64,000 bases of DNA from JALOLG01 sp963722415 (GCA_963722415.1 CAVRNI010000039.1:248001-312000); one strand, 5' to 3'. Counted from the stretch's first letter, positions 27,347-35,626 are shown. Translations and numbers: made by a program. The notes: generated by a model from the sequence alone, not told the origin.

Positions 27347-27442
27347 CTGACCGGAGCGCGCCGATGTGACCGCGACTGCGCCGGACTTCGCGGCCGCGTC
27401 GGGGTTCGTCGCCACCGTGGGGAATGCGGGAGACTCCCGGCG

Positions 27443-28408
27443 ATGGAACACTTCGAAGGCAGGGTCGCGGTCGTCACGGGTGGCGGCACCGGCATGGGGC
27501 GTGAGCTGGCCCGCCAACTCACCGGCGCGGGTTGTCACGTCGCGATCTGTGACGTGTCAGCCGAGAACATGGCAGCCACCAAGGAGTTGTGCGACGGTGA
27601 GTCGCCGGCCGGCACCCTGCTCAGCACGTTCGTCGCCGATGTGTCCGACCGCGACCAGATGGAGGCGTTCGCCACGCACGTCGCGGCGAGCCACCGCACC
27701 GACCACATCCACCTGCTGTTCAACAATGCCGGCATCGGCGGAGGCGGGAGCATCGTCGTCGATCGACCAGAGGAGTGGGACAAGGTCTTCGGTGTCTGCT
27801 GGGGCGGTGTGTACAACGGGACCCGAGCCTTCCTGCCGATGCTGCTCGCCGCCGAGGAAGGTCATGTCGTCAACACCAGCAGTGTCAACGGGTTCTGGGC
27901 GTGCCTCGGACCGAACGCGCACACCGCGTACAGCGCGGCGAAGTTCGCGGTCAAGGGCTTCACCGAGGCGCTGATCGTCGACTTCCGCCAGAACGCACCG
28001 CACCTCAAGGCGTCGGTGGTGATGCCGGGTCACATCGGCACGTCGATCGTGTTCAACTCCGGTGCGTACTTCGGACGCGACCCGAAGGAGTTGCGCGACG
28101 AACACGTCGCCGAGCTGCGCGAACGGCTCGGCGCGATGGGTCTCGATGTCTCGGCGGCATCCGACGAGGACATCCGCCAGGTCGTGCTGATGCGGGCCGA
28201 GGGGTTCCGCGACAACGCCCCGACCAGTGCCGCCGACGCGGCAACGATCATCCTCGACGGTGTCCGTGCGGGCGCCTGGCGAATCCTGGTCGGCGACGAC
28301 GCCGTGACGCTCGACGAGATGGTTCGGGCCGATCCCGAGACGGTCTACGAACCGGCGTTCATGGAGAGGCTGCGCTCCGGAAACGTGTTCGACTTCATCC
28401 CCGATTGA
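27443..28408 (+). CDS. SDR family NAD(P)-dependent oxidoreductase
   Basis: A 321-aa classical SDR: VVTGGGTGMGRELARQL coenzyme loop, FNNAGIGGGG, catalytic Ser in VVNTSSVNGFW and YSAAKFAVKGFTEAL. The C-terminus is about 60 residues longer than the core, with EDIRQVVLMRAEGFRDNAP typical of the subgroup often annotated as acetoin or cyclohexanol-type dehydrogenases. ATG 27443 gives the standard N-terminus. Its last 64 bp overlap the 3' end of the convergent hydrolase gene. Confidence 0.9.
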   Translation: MEHFEGRVAVVTGGGTGMGRELARQLTGAGCHVAICDVSAENMAATKELCDGESPAGTLLSTFVADVSDRDQMEAFATHVAASHRTDHIHLLFNNAGIGGGGSIVVDRPEEWDKVFGVCWGGVYNGTRAFLPMLLAAEEGHVVNTSSVNGFWACLGPNAHTAYSAAKFAVKGFTEALIVDFRQNAPHLKASVVMPGHIGTSIVFNSGAYFGRDPKELRDEHVAELRERLGAMGLDVSAASDEDIRQVVLMRAEGFRDNAPTSAADAATIILDGVRAGAWRILVGDDAVTLDEMVRADPETVYEPAFMERLRSGNVFDFIPD

Positions 28409-29304
28409 TCGGTAGCCGTCGGCTGAACCGTCGACTGGTCAGTGCGTGATGCGTTCTGCCTGATCGCCGCGACCATCTCCGACCACCGCGACCGGGGCAT
28501 GTCGTGACCCATCTCGGGGAACATCAACAGGCGCGAGCCAGGGATCGCGCGCGCCGTCGCGATACCACCGGAGGGCTTCACGAGCGGGTCGGCGAGGCCG
28601 TGGATCACGAGGGTCGGCACGCGGACCTGCTGGAGACCTGGCGTGCGATCCGGGCTGGCCACGATCGCCGCCGCCTGGCGCAGGACGCCGGACGGTCGGA
28701 AGCTCCGTTCGAGGCTCGCCCGCGCCTGCTTGCGGAACAGCTCGTCATCGGCCTCCGGCCCGGCGACCAGGCGATACACGCTCAGCGACGATTCCTCGGC
28801 GGTCTCGATGGTGGGTGGCCTGAGCCGCGACAACTTGAGGAGCACCCGGCGTTTCGGCATGCCGTGCCGGTTGTTGCCGGTGTTCGACATGATCGACGTG
28901 AGGCTCCTCACACACTCCGGGTGTTCGATCGCGAGTGTCTGGACGATCATCCCGCCCATCGAGGCACCGACGACGTGTGCGGGTCCGATGTCGAGCCCAC
29001 GCAACAACGCAGCCGCATCGGCTGCCATGTCGGCGATGAGGTATCCGGCCTTCGGCCGGCGGCGGGCGAGGAGCGCGGCCGCCGAGCGTGCCCGGGACGG
29101 TGGGGTCCAGTCGAACTCGGTGCTCAAACCGGCGTCGCGGTTGTCGAACCGGATGACCTGGAACCCGGCGCCGACCAGTAGGTCGACGAACTCGTCAGGC
29201 CAATCGATGAGTTGGCCGCTGAGTCCCATCACGAGCAGCAGCGGTTCGCCCTCGCCCCGCACGTCGTACTCGATGGTGATGCCGTTCGCATCGATCGCAG
29301 CCAT
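28345..29304 (-). CDS. alpha/beta hydrolase
   Basis: A 319-aa alpha/beta hydrolase. Seen: LLLVMGLSGQLIDWPDEF (oxyanion loop side), IRFDNRDAGLS, nucleophile elbow VVGASMGGMIVQTLA with catalytic Ser, the acid strand LVIHGLADPLVKPSG and the His in PEMGHDMPRS. The last 25 residues (STVQPTATDQSGMKSN on) are antisense to the convergent SDR and look like read-through past an ancestral stop. Substrate unknown. Confidence 0.88.
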   Translation of the reverse strand: MAAIDANGITIEYDVRGEGEPLLLVMGLSGQLIDWPDEFVDLLVGAGFQVIRFDNRDAGLSTEFDWTPPSRARSAAALLARRRPKAGYLIADMAADAAALLRGLDIGPAHVVGASMGGMIVQTLAIEHPECVRSLTSIMSNTGNNRHGMPKRRVLLKLSRLRPPTIETAEESSLSVYRLVAGPEADDELFRKQARASLERSFRPSGVLRQAAAIVASPDRTPGLQQVRVPTLVIHGLADPLVKPSGGIATARAIPGSRLLMFPEMGHDMPRSRWSEMVAAIRQNASRTDQSTVQPTATDQSGMKSNTFPERSLSMNAGS

Positions 29305-29339
29305 GCCGGCATCGTACCGGCGTCACGACGAGGCGGTCC

Positions 29340-29733
29340 TCAGGTCAACCGGCGCTCGATCGTGATCGTCAGCATTCCGCCGCCCCGCGAGACGGAGACG
29401 TCGTCGGCCAGAGTTCGAACGATCCCGAGGCCCCGCCCGGTGATCTGCTCGGCATCGGCAACGGTCCAATCGCACACAGGGGCCACGTGGTCGTACGGAC
29501 TGTGACTGGTGACACTCAGCGACACCACGTCCGGATTCACGGCCAGCTCGACGATGACCGGTTCGTGGTTGCCGTGCTCGACGGCGTTCGTGACGAGCTC
29601 ACTGGCCGCCAATCGGAAGTCGTCGACGATGCCGGAGTTCGGCGCCACGCCATCGAGCCGTTCGGAAACGAAGCGACGCGCTGTCGGCGACGTTCTCGAA
29701 GGCCGGCTCCAGCTCGATCTTGAACGGAACCAT
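29340..29733 (-). CDS. RsbW-like anti-sigma ATPase/kinase, frameshifted
   Basis: A GHKL-fold protein of about 130 aa related to anti-sigma kinases. The true N-terminus from ATG 29733 is MVPFKIELEPAFENVADS. One extra base near 29682 shifts the frame, after which ARRFVSERLDGVAPNSG leads to a canonical N-box RLAASELVTNAVEHGN and G-box GRGLGIVRTL. The N-box Asn is present, so unlike the second RsbW-like protein at 31791 this one could bind ATP and phosphorylate a STAS antagonist such as that at 33049. A perfect SigF-type promoter is 51 bp upstream. Confidence 0.82.
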
Positions 29734-29783
29734 GGCGTCTCGGAGGGGTTCGCGTAACCAGGTCATGACGATCGTTCATGGGT

Positions 29784-29808
29784 TACCCCTGGAGGGAGCA
29801 GCGCAAAC
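29784..29808 (-). promoter_or_regulatory. SigF-type promoter, GTTT-N16-GGGTA
   Basis: Minus-strand GGTTT (from 29809), a 16-base spacer, then GGGTAA, 51 bp before the start of the RsbW-like gene. It matches the -35/-10 pattern of actinobacterial SigF/SigB-type sigma factors and repeats at four other places in this window. Confidence 0.75.
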
Positions 29809-29873
29809 CGAGCGGGCTCACTCGCATCGCCGTCGCCGGTGGTTCAGGTGTCGATCGGGGGCCGAGGTGGCCC

Positions 29874-30503
29874 TCAGGACAGCCGGGTCATCGGAGGCGG
29901 CACTTCGTACCCAGTGGCTTTGAGCGCGGCCTGGGTGCGGTTGCGGACACCCAGCTTCGAATACAACCGTCTGACGTACGTCTTGACCGTGTCGACCGAC
30001 AGATACAGCTCGGATGCGACCTCGCGGTTGCTCATCCCCAGCGCGATCAGCGCGAGCACCTCACGCTCGCGCATCGACAACTCGTCGGAGCGCTTCTCGC
30101 GTCCGCGGCTCACCCCGTCGAGACCCACCCGCTCGCCACGCGTGACGCGCTCGATGGCGTCGACGAGCTCGGCGGCGCCCCGCGACTTCAGGACGACCCC
30201 CGCGACGCCGATCCGCGCAGCGTCCTCGAGGAACTCCCACGGAGCGTCCCACGTGTACAACACGACGTGGCGGACGGTCTGGCCGAGAACCATCTTCTCT
30301 GCCCGCTCGAGTGAGTGACGGCGCCCGGCGAACGTGTCGAACAACGCAACGTCAGCGTTCACTTCCGGCTCGCGGCCGGCTTCGAGCTCCACGATGCGAA
30401 TGCGCTCGGTATAAGGCTGGAGCATCGCCGCCAAACCACGAACGATGATCTCGTAGTCGTTGACGATCGAAACCGTCGGAGGTCGGTCGGGCAGTGCTGA
30501 CAT
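29874..30503 (-). CDS. LuxR-family response regulator
   Basis: A 209-aa two-domain regulator. Residues 1-125 form a receiver domain with SIVNDYEIIVRGLAAML, a candidate phospho-acceptor Asp in VALFDTFAG and a conserved-type Lys in VVLKSRGAAEL; only one acidic residue remains in the first acidic cluster. Residues 140-205 are a LuxR HTH: LSMREREVLALIALGMSNRE, VKTYVRRLYSKLGVRNRTQA. ATG 30503 was preferred to 30536. No histidine kinase is adjacent. It sits inside the stress-sigma locus. Confidence 0.87.
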   Translation of the reverse strand: MSALPDRPPTVSIVNDYEIIVRGLAAMLQPYTERIRIVELEAGREPEVNADVALFDTFAGRRHSLERAEKMVLGQTVRHVVLYTWDAPWEFLEDAARIGVAGVVLKSRGAAELVDAIERVTRGERVGLDGVSRGREKRSDELSMREREVLALIALGMSNREVASELYLSVDTVKTYVRRLYSKLGVRNRTQAALKATGYEVPPPMTRLS

Positions 30504-30557
30504 GGCCCGACGATTTCCAGCCCGCATGGGCTTCAAACAAACCCTCGAAAACGCGAC

Positions 30558-30585
30558 AACGGCGCGACCGATCGGTCGCGCCGTT
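30558..30585 (-). terminator. strong hairpin terminator of the DUF6458 gene
   Basis: A perfect 28-nt palindrome: arms AACGGCGCGACC and GGTCGCGCCGTT around GATC. On the minus strand it is followed by GTCGCGTTTTC, giving a short T-run, as for an intrinsic terminator of the gene ending at 30619. Confidence 0.75.
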
Positions 30586-30618
30586 GCTCACCGACCTCGG
30601 AGGGTCGGCACTCGAGTC

Positions 30619-30867
30619 TCACCCGGTGCGGGTCTCTTCGACGTAGTGCTTCCCGTCGTCAGTGACATGGCGCTCGGTGTGCAGCTTGGTGTTGCTCATG
30701 CTCATCCAACCAGCACCCTGGATGGCGGCGATCAGCAACGACAACGCACCGCCGCCCATCAGGATCCAGCCGATGACGTCGAGATCGACGCCGTCGACGG
30801 CCTTGTCCACGGCGAACGTCAAGATCGCCCCGGCGGTTATCAGGATCACTCCAATTGCTGCGTACAT
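30619..30867 (-). CDS. small membrane protein, DUF6458 family
   Basis: An 82-aa protein with two transmembrane helices: IGVILITAGAILTFAV near residues 5-20 and DLDVIGWILMGGGALSLLIA near 29-48. A hydrophilic tail with HTERHVTDDGKHYVEETRTG follows. This layout, with VDLDVIGWILM, matches the actinobacterial DUF6458 family of unknown role. It has its own perfect SigF-type promoter and terminator, so it is an independent stress-regulated unit. Confidence 0.8.
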   Translation of the reverse strand: MYAAIGVILITAGAILTFAVDKAVDGVDLDVIGWILMGGGALSLLIAAIQGAGWMSMSNTKLHTERHVTDDGKHYVEETRTG

Positions 30868-30945
30868 CACAGTTCCTTTCTTCAGGACTCTCTTGGGGTC
30901 CAATTCAGGGGAATCGGGCCCCTGCCGAGCCCGTTGGCAGCGAGT

Positions 30946-30970
30946 TACCCTCATCGTCGACGTGGCAAAC
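30946..30970 (-). promoter_or_regulatory. SigF-type promoter, GTTT-N16-GGGTA
   Basis: Minus-strand GTTT, 16-base spacer, GGGTAA, 79 bp upstream of the DUF6458 start. The rest of the 180-bp gap between this gene and the sigma-factor stop shows nothing else. Confidence 0.75.
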
Positions 30971-31048
30971 GTCTCACGCGAGAGAAGAATGCAAAGTCGT
31001 CGGCGGCGACTCGCCGCCGTCGCGCGACACCCGCGCCTCGGCTCGGCT

Positions 31049-31786
31049 CTACTCGTCGTCGAGGTTGTGTCGCATCTGGTCGAACGATCGACGCAAGAGG
31101 CGCGACACGTGCATCTGGGAGATCCCACAGCGTTCCGCGATCTCGGCCTGCGACAGGTCCTCGTAGAACCGCAGACGCACGATCTCCCGTTCGCGTTCGG
31201 GCAACTTCTCGAGCAGCATCTCGACGACGCGTTCGTCGTCGGTCTGCGCGAACCCGGTCTCGACATCGGCAATGGCCTCGCGCCGGTCGATCGCCGTGTC
31301 GTCGTCGGTCGTCGAGGCGTCGATCGACCCGACGCTTCGCGCGGCGGCGGCCGAGAGGCCGGTGATGACGTCGTCGCGGCTGATCCCGAGGTGCTCGGCG
31401 ACTTCGGGCACCGATGGCGACCGGCCGAGCGCCTGCGTCAGCTCATCGTTGGCTCGCCGCACCGCCAGGTGCAGCTCCTTGGCGCTGCGGGGAACGCGCA
31501 CCGACCACGTCTTGTCCCGGAAATGGCGTTTGATCTCACCCTCGATCGTGCGTCCGGCAAACGCCGAGAAGGCGCTCCCGATCGTCGGGTCGAACCGATC
31601 GACGGCCTTGACGAGAGCCAGCATCGCCACCTGTTGCAGGTCTTCGTCGCCGATCGTCGAGGGGCTGAACCGGCGGGCGATGTGCACCGCGAGGCCGAGA
31701 TGACGTTCGACGATCTTGTTCCTCACACTGCGCCGCGGGTTCCGTTGGAACTCGGCGAACAACTCGTCGTCGTCTACTTCGCCCAT
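31049..31786 (-). CDS. SigB/SigF-type RNA polymerase sigma factor
   Basis: A 245-aa group 3 sigma factor with regions 2, 3 and 4. Region 2: VERHLGLAVHIARRFSPS, DLQQVAMLALVKAVDRFDP and FSAFAGRTIEGEIKRHFRD, followed by the WSVRVPRSAKEL stretch. Region 3: SPSVPEVAEHLGISRDDV. Region 4: LPEREREIVRLRFYEDLSQA with the HTH AEIAERCGISQMHVSRLLRR. This arrangement is that of SigB/SigF/SigG stress factors. It starts 4 bp after an RsbW-like gene, the usual anti-sigma/sigma pair. A promoter of its own type precedes the operon. Confidence 0.92.
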   Translation of the reverse strand: MGEVDDDELFAEFQRNPRRSVRNKIVERHLGLAVHIARRFSPSTIGDEDLQQVAMLALVKAVDRFDPTIGSAFSAFAGRTIEGEIKRHFRDKTWSVRVPRSAKELHLAVRRANDELTQALGRSPSVPEVAEHLGISRDDVITGLSAAAARSVGSIDASTTDDDTAIDRREAIADVETGFAQTDDERVVEMLLEKLPEREREIVRLRFYEDLSQAEIAERCGISQMHVSRLLRRSFDQMRHNLDDE

Positions 31787-31790
31787 CTGG

Positions 31791-32180
31791 TTACGGTGTC
31801 GGCGCCGTCGGCGTGGCCGACTTCCACAGCAGGAACGAGCCGTCGGAGATCTCGAACGCGTCGACGACCACGCCGAGGATCCGGCGGGCGAGCTCGTCGA
31901 TCGGCTCGGCGCGATCGAGCCCGTCGACCTCCGAGCGGCGAACGGCGACGGCAATGGTCGAGTCCTGGACCGCGAACTCGACGAGCAGACGAGCCTGCGC
32001 CGGCGCGTCGACGTCGGTCATGATCGATACGGCTTCATTGATGCCGAGTCGCAGATCGTCGATCTCGTCGATGTTGAACCCGCAGTCGGCCGCCAAGGAC
32101 GCGGCGACGACGCGCACCGTGGATGCGTGCCGAGCCGACAGAGGAAGGCTGAGCGTGATGACTTCACCTGTGCTGGACAT
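31791..32180 (-). CDS. RsbW-like anti-sigma factor
   Basis: A 129-aa GHKL-fold protein directly upstream of the sigma gene. Seen: ITLSLPLSARHASTVRVVAA, the N-box helix IDDLRLGINEAVSIMTDVDA, VEFAVQDSTIAVAVRRS and a weak lid/G-box. The Asn expected in the N-box is replaced (EAVSIMT instead of E-x-x-x-N), so it may hold the sigma factor without acting as a kinase. ATG 32180 follows directly on the family N-terminus; the longer upstream frame runs through the promoter. Confidence 0.83.
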   Translation of the reverse strand: MSSTGEVITLSLPLSARHASTVRVVAASLAADCGFNIDEIDDLRLGINEAVSIMTDVDAPAQARLLVEFAVQDSTIAVAVRRSEVDGLDRAEPIDELARRILGVVVDAFEISDGSFLLWKSATPTAPTP

Positions 32181-32232
32181 CTGTTCGCAACCTAACGTGC
32201 GTCGTGGCGATCGGTCGTACCCACGGCCTCGC

Positions 32233-32258
32233 ATACCCAGCCGGTCCGCCGCCCAACC
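32233..32258 (-). promoter_or_regulatory. SigF-type promoter of the anti-sigma/sigma operon
   Basis: Minus-strand GGTT, 16-base spacer, GGGTAT; the -10 is exact and the -35 matches three of four bases. It is 53 bp before the anti-sigma start and implies autoregulation of the sigma operon. Confidence 0.65.
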
Positions 32259-32294
32259 TGAACATGCCGGGAACCAGCGATAACGTCGTTTCAC

Positions 32295-32320
32295 GTTTAG
32301 GCGTCGAGGAGCCCGGGTAG
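32295..32320 (+). promoter_or_regulatory. SigF-type promoter, divergent to the sigma operon
   Basis: Plus-strand GTTT (32295-32298), 16-base spacer, GGGTAG (32315-32320), ten bases before the ATG of the 24-aa membrane peptide. Back to back with the promoter at 32233-32258. Confidence 0.75.
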
Positions 32321-32330
32321 TGCACGGCCC

Positions 32331-32405
32331 ATGCTTTACACCGTCTTCATCGTCCTGGCGATCATCGCCCTGTTGCTCTTCATCTTCGGCCGCCGGCGCG
32401 TCTGA
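32331..32405 (+). CDS. 24-aa hydrophobic membrane peptide
   Basis: ATG CTT TAC to TGA gives a 24-residue peptide: a short polar start, a 16-residue hydrophobic core (VFIVLAIIALLLFIF) and a basic end GRRRV. This is the form of single-pass stress micropeptides. It lies immediately downstream of an exact SigF-type promoter. The ribosome-binding site is weak (GAGGAG is 22 nt upstream), and a near-leaderless start is possible. Function unknown. Confidence 0.6.
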   Translation: MLYTVFIVLAIIALLLFIFGRRRV

Positions 32406-32463
32406 GCCGCTCCCGGTCAGCCATTATCAGTCCGTCAGCCCCTTCGATCAGCCCAAGGACATC

Positions 32464-32853
32464 ATGAGCACCACACTTCCTTCTCAACTCCTCGGTTCGG
32501 TGGCTTCGGCCGCCGGAAGTGGGCTCGACGCCGCGGGTCAACTGGTCGCCGACGCGGGTCATCTGGTTGCCGACGCGACCGAGTCGCTCGGTGACATCGC
32601 CGGCGCGGCAATCGACGTCGGCGGGAGTGCGGCCGGTGTGATCGCCGACAGCACGGTTCGCGGCGCTCGTATCGCGTTGGCAACCACACCGGGTGTGGTT
32701 GCCCTCGTCAGGCGTCACCCGGTACTCGTCGCCTCTGGCGCGGCGGTCATCGTGGCCTGTTTCGTCCTCAGCCGGCGCCGCCGGCAGTCCGGCAACGACG
32801 CAACCGACTACGCCGACCGTCCGGTCCCTCGTGGGGTGAGCGCGGTCGCCTGA
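32464..32853 (+). CDS. Ala-rich membrane-anchored hypothetical protein
   Basis: A 129-aa protein. The first 75 residues are an Ala/Gly/Asp-rich heptad-like stretch (DAAGQLVADAGHLVADATES), followed by one transmembrane helix near 87-102 (VLVASGAAVIVACFVLS) and a basic RRRRQ cytoplasmic-type tail. AAGGAC precedes ATG 32464. It is 58 bp after the 24-aa peptide and likely cotranscribed from the SigF-type promoter. Amphipathic helices of this kind often coat membranes under stress, but that is inference. Confidence 0.68.
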   Translation: MSTTLPSQLLGSVASAAGSGLDAAGQLVADAGHLVADATESLGDIAGAAIDVGGSAAGVIADSTVRGARIALATTPGVVALVRRHPVLVASGAAVIVACFVLSRRRRQSGNDATDYADRPVPRGVSAVA

Positions 32854-32918
32854 TCGCCATCCGCGACCCCACGCCACAGTCCCCCCACGACGACCGATCA
32901 CACCCAGTCGTCGTTCTC

Positions 32919-32965
32919 GGAACGACCCGCACTCCTGCCCCCAGCGAGGATGAGCGGGTCGTTCC
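32919..32965. terminator. hairpin between Ala-rich protein and STAS genes
   Basis: GGAACGACCCGC and GCGGGTCGTTCC pair perfectly (12 bp) around a 23-nt loop. It lies about 65 bp after the stop and 84 bp before the STAS ATG, so it may terminate the upstream unit. The rest of this 195-bp gap shows nothing else. Confidence 0.5.
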
Positions 32966-33048
32966 GCGTCTGACCGACGCACCGGTGCACGTCCAGGTGA
33001 GTGCGAACGTCGGCAAGTTCACGTGATGGTTCGGTAGCGTTGCGGCCC

Positions 33049-33417
33049 ATGACCGGGACCGGGGCGCTGCAGATCACGACCTCGCCGTCCGGTCTGCACC
33101 TGCGAGGTGAGATCGACGCCCACTCGGTGACCGTCCTGGTGAGGTATCTCGATCCACTGCCGGGATCGGCGGGTGACGTGGTGATCGATCTCTCGGGCGT
33201 CGGATTCGTCGACTCGAGCGGGTTGCGGGTGCTGGTCGAGGCCCATCAGCGAGCCGAGGCGGAGGCGCGTCGACTGGTGCTGACTGGCTCGAGCCGGCAG
33301 ATGCTGCGACTGCTCGAGATCAGCGGCTTGATGCAGTACCTCCACGTTCAGCCATCGACCGAAGACATCGAGGCCGACGACAGCACCTCCGGCGAGAACG
33401 GGTCGACCAGGTCCTGA
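33049..33417 (+). CDS. STAS-domain anti-sigma factor antagonist
   Basis: A 122-aa RsbV/SpoIIAA-type protein. The central DVVIDLSGVGFVDSSGLRVL carries the Ser that an RsbW kinase phosphorylates; unphosphorylated antagonist binds the anti-sigma and frees the sigma factor. RRLVLTGSSRQMLRLLEISG completes the fold, and an acidic tail follows. ATG 33049 is chosen because the upstream extension has no homology. With the two RsbW-like proteins and the sigma factor it completes a partner-switching module. Confidence 0.88.
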   Translation: MTGTGALQITTSPSGLHLRGEIDAHSVTVLVRYLDPLPGSAGDVVIDLSGVGFVDSSGLRVLVEAHQRAEAEARRLVLTGSSRQMLRLLEISGLMQYLHVQPSTEDIEADDSTSGENGSTRS

Positions 33418-33447
33418 CGCAGGCTCCGCGAGTTGGGGTGGAGCGCG

Positions 33448-34002
33448 ATGATGGGCCGCATGGAACGCGTCGTCGAGTTGATCGTGCTCGATGACCTGCT
33501 CGACAGCCTCGACCAAACCTGGTCGCAGGTGAGCGCGCGCCTTGCTGGCCTCACCGTCGACGAGTACCTCTGGGAGCCGTCCTCCGGGTGCTGGAACGTT
33601 CGTGCCAACCCGGACGGAGGCGGGTCGGTCGACGAGCACGACACGGAGGCCGATCCGGCGCCATTGACGACGATCGCGTGGCGGATGTGGCATGTCGCGG
33701 TCGACTGCCTCGACAGCTATTCGTCGCGTGTGTTCGGCCGCACCGGCACCGGGTTGGTCGGCACGGCATGGGTACTCGATCCCAACGAGGCCCAGGCGCT
33801 CCTCGAGCGTGCGTGGTGGGTGTTCCGCGGGGGCGTGGCCGACGGTGGATCGGACCGGCTGTTCGACCTCCTGGGCGAGGGATGGGGGCCGTACGCCGAG
33901 AGCACCGTGCTCGCCCTCGCCTTGCACGCCCAACGCGAGGTCACGCATCACGGCGCCGAGATGGCGCTCCTGCGCGACCTCTTCCGAGCCCGTTCGGCGT
34001 GA
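33448..34002 (+). CDS. DinB family protein
   Basis: A 184-aa four-helix DinB/YfiT-type protein. LDQTWSQVSARLAGLTVDEY and WEPSSGCWNVR at the N-terminus, TTIAWRMWHVAVDCLDSY with the first metal-type His, and REVTHHGAEMALLRDLF with the last His residues are in the family order. Members can be thiol-dependent transferases. ATG 33448 is preceded by a GTGGAG stretch; ATG 33451 and 33460 are also possible. Reaction unknown. Confidence 0.8.
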   Translation: MMGRMERVVELIVLDDLLDSLDQTWSQVSARLAGLTVDEYLWEPSSGCWNVRANPDGGGSVDEHDTEADPAPLTTIAWRMWHVAVDCLDSYSSRVFGRTGTGLVGTAWVLDPNEAQALLERAWWVFRGGVADGGSDRLFDLLGEGWGPYAESTVLALALHAQREVTHHGAEMALLRDLFRARSA

Positions 34003-34024
34003 CACCGAGGAGCGCCGCGCTCGA

Positions 34025-35543
34025 TCACCCCGGGGCGGTCGGGACGTCGATGCGGTCGAACACGCGGCCGGCCGGGCCGACCGTGGTGCCGGTGCCGATG
34101 CGTTCGGCAGCGGTGGCCGCGGTGTCCGGGACGAACGCAGCTGCGAGCGCGACCAGACGTCGGCAACGCCCGACGACATCGCCGAGGACCTCGTCGATCC
34201 GCGGGTCGTTCGGATCCACCTTCGCGAGCTCCCACGGACGCACACGCTCGAGCTCGGCGTTGGCCGCGTCGATCAACCCGCGCAGATGACGCGTCGCCCG
34301 CCGCAGGTCGAACACGTCGAGGGCAGCGGCAAGGTCGCATTCGCCGCATTCGCCGCATTCGTCGCACTCGCCCGACGCCTCCGTCGGGACGATCTGCCCA
34401 CCGCGCAGACGGTGCACGAGCGCGACCGTACGGCTCACGAGGTTGCCGAGACCGTTGGCAAGGTCGTCGTTGGCCCGGCCGACGAGCCGGTCGACGGTGA
34501 AGTCGGAGTCGGACACCGAGCGGTGACTCGCTGAGCAGCCACCAACGGACGGCATCAGTCCCGAACCGATCGACGAGGTTCGCGGGAGCCACCCCGTCGC
34601 CACTCGACTTCGAGATCTTGGTTCCGTCGACCGTCAGGTAATCGTGCACGAACAGCGCGGTCGGAAGCGGCAGGTCGGCCGCCGCCAGGATCGCCGGCCA
34701 GTAGAGCGCGTGGAACCGGATGATGCCCTTCCCGATGAGATGGATCCGTTCGTCCGCACCGTGCCACCACTGTGCCTCGTCGTCTCCTCGCCCGAGCGCG
34801 GTGAGGTAGTTGGCCAACGCGTCGAACCAGACGTAGACCACCTGCGACGGGTCGTCGGGCACCGGGATCCCCCAGCCGCGGGCCCGCTCGATCGATCTCG
34901 ACACGCTGATGTCGCGCAGTCCCGATCGCAGCTGTGCGAGCACCTCGTTGCGACGCGACGCAGGTTCGATGCGCAACGCGCCATTCGCGATCGCAGTGCC
35001 GATCCGATCGCCGTAGCGCGACAGACGGAAGAACCAGTTCCGCTCCCGAACGACGTCGGGGATCGCTCGGTGCTCGGGGCACCGACCGGCGGAGTCCAAC
35101 TCGTCAGGGTCGAGGAACGCCTCACAGCCGATGCAGTACGTGCCCTCGTAGTTCCGCTCGTACAGGTCGCCCCGCGCCGCGCACGCTCGCCACAGACGCT
35201 CGACGCCAGGTCGGTGGCGCGGATCGCTGCCGGTGCGGATCACGTCGTCGAGCTCGACCGACAGTGGGCCGAACAGATCGACGAACTCGTCGCCGTGGGC
35301 CCGTACGAAGTCGGCGACCGGCACGCCGGCCGCCTCGGCAGCTCGGACGTTCTTCAGGGCATTGTCGTCGGTGCCGGTGAGGGTGCGGACCTCGTGGCCG
35401 CGAGCCCGCCACGCGCACGCGAGCGCGTCGACCTGGACCAGCTCGAGCGCGTGTCCGATGTGCGGCGCGCCGTTGACGTACGGGATCGCGGTGGTGAGGT
35501 AGATGCGGCGCGGGTTGACGATTCGCGCGTTGCGTTGGCTCAT
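34025..35543 (-). CDS. metG: methionyl-tRNA synthetase, frameshifted
   Basis: A class I synthetase of about 505 aa. Seen: YLTTAIPYVNGAPHIGHALE with the HIGH motif, a zinc-type knuckle YCIGCEAFLDPDEL...RCPEHR, VVYVWFDALANYLTALG, GKGIIRFHALYWPAIL, and KMSKS as KISKSSGDG. After WWLLSESP near 34520 an extra base shifts the frame; the anticodon domain continues DSDFTVDRLVGRANDDLANG. An odd Cys-rich tract CDECGECGECD (34330-34372), encoded by a 9-bp tandem repeat, follows. A Met-Met leader ORF precedes the gene. AAGGAG lies eight bases before ATG 35543. Confidence 0.88.
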
Positions 35544-35563
35544 TGGAGTGCTCCTTCGAGAGA

Positions 35564-35611
35564 GGTCCCGAGCGGGAGCACACCAGCACCTTGCCGGCCC
35601 CACTCGGGACC
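35564..35611 (-). promoter_or_regulatory. leader hairpin upstream of metG
   Basis: GGTCCCGAG and CTCGGGACC form a perfect 9-bp stem around a 30-nt loop, between the leader ORF stop (35627) and the metG ribosome-binding site. There is no T-run, so control would more likely be at translation initiation or by a Rho-type mechanism than by intrinsic attenuation. Confidence 0.5.
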
Positions 35612-35626
35612 GACGGTGATGACGCG

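Noticed and set aside
32295..32320. Sequence upstream of the STAS gene (33000-33048) as another SigF-type promoter
   Set aside because: TTCGGTAG near 33030 lacks GGGTA and a spaced GTTT, so it does not meet the pattern.
35564..35611. SAM-IV-like riboswitch upstream of metG
   Set aside because: Pieces such as GAGTG and CCGGCAA recall SAM-IV, but the element is only 48 nt and lacks the other helices and pseudoknot. A leader-peptide mechanism fits better.
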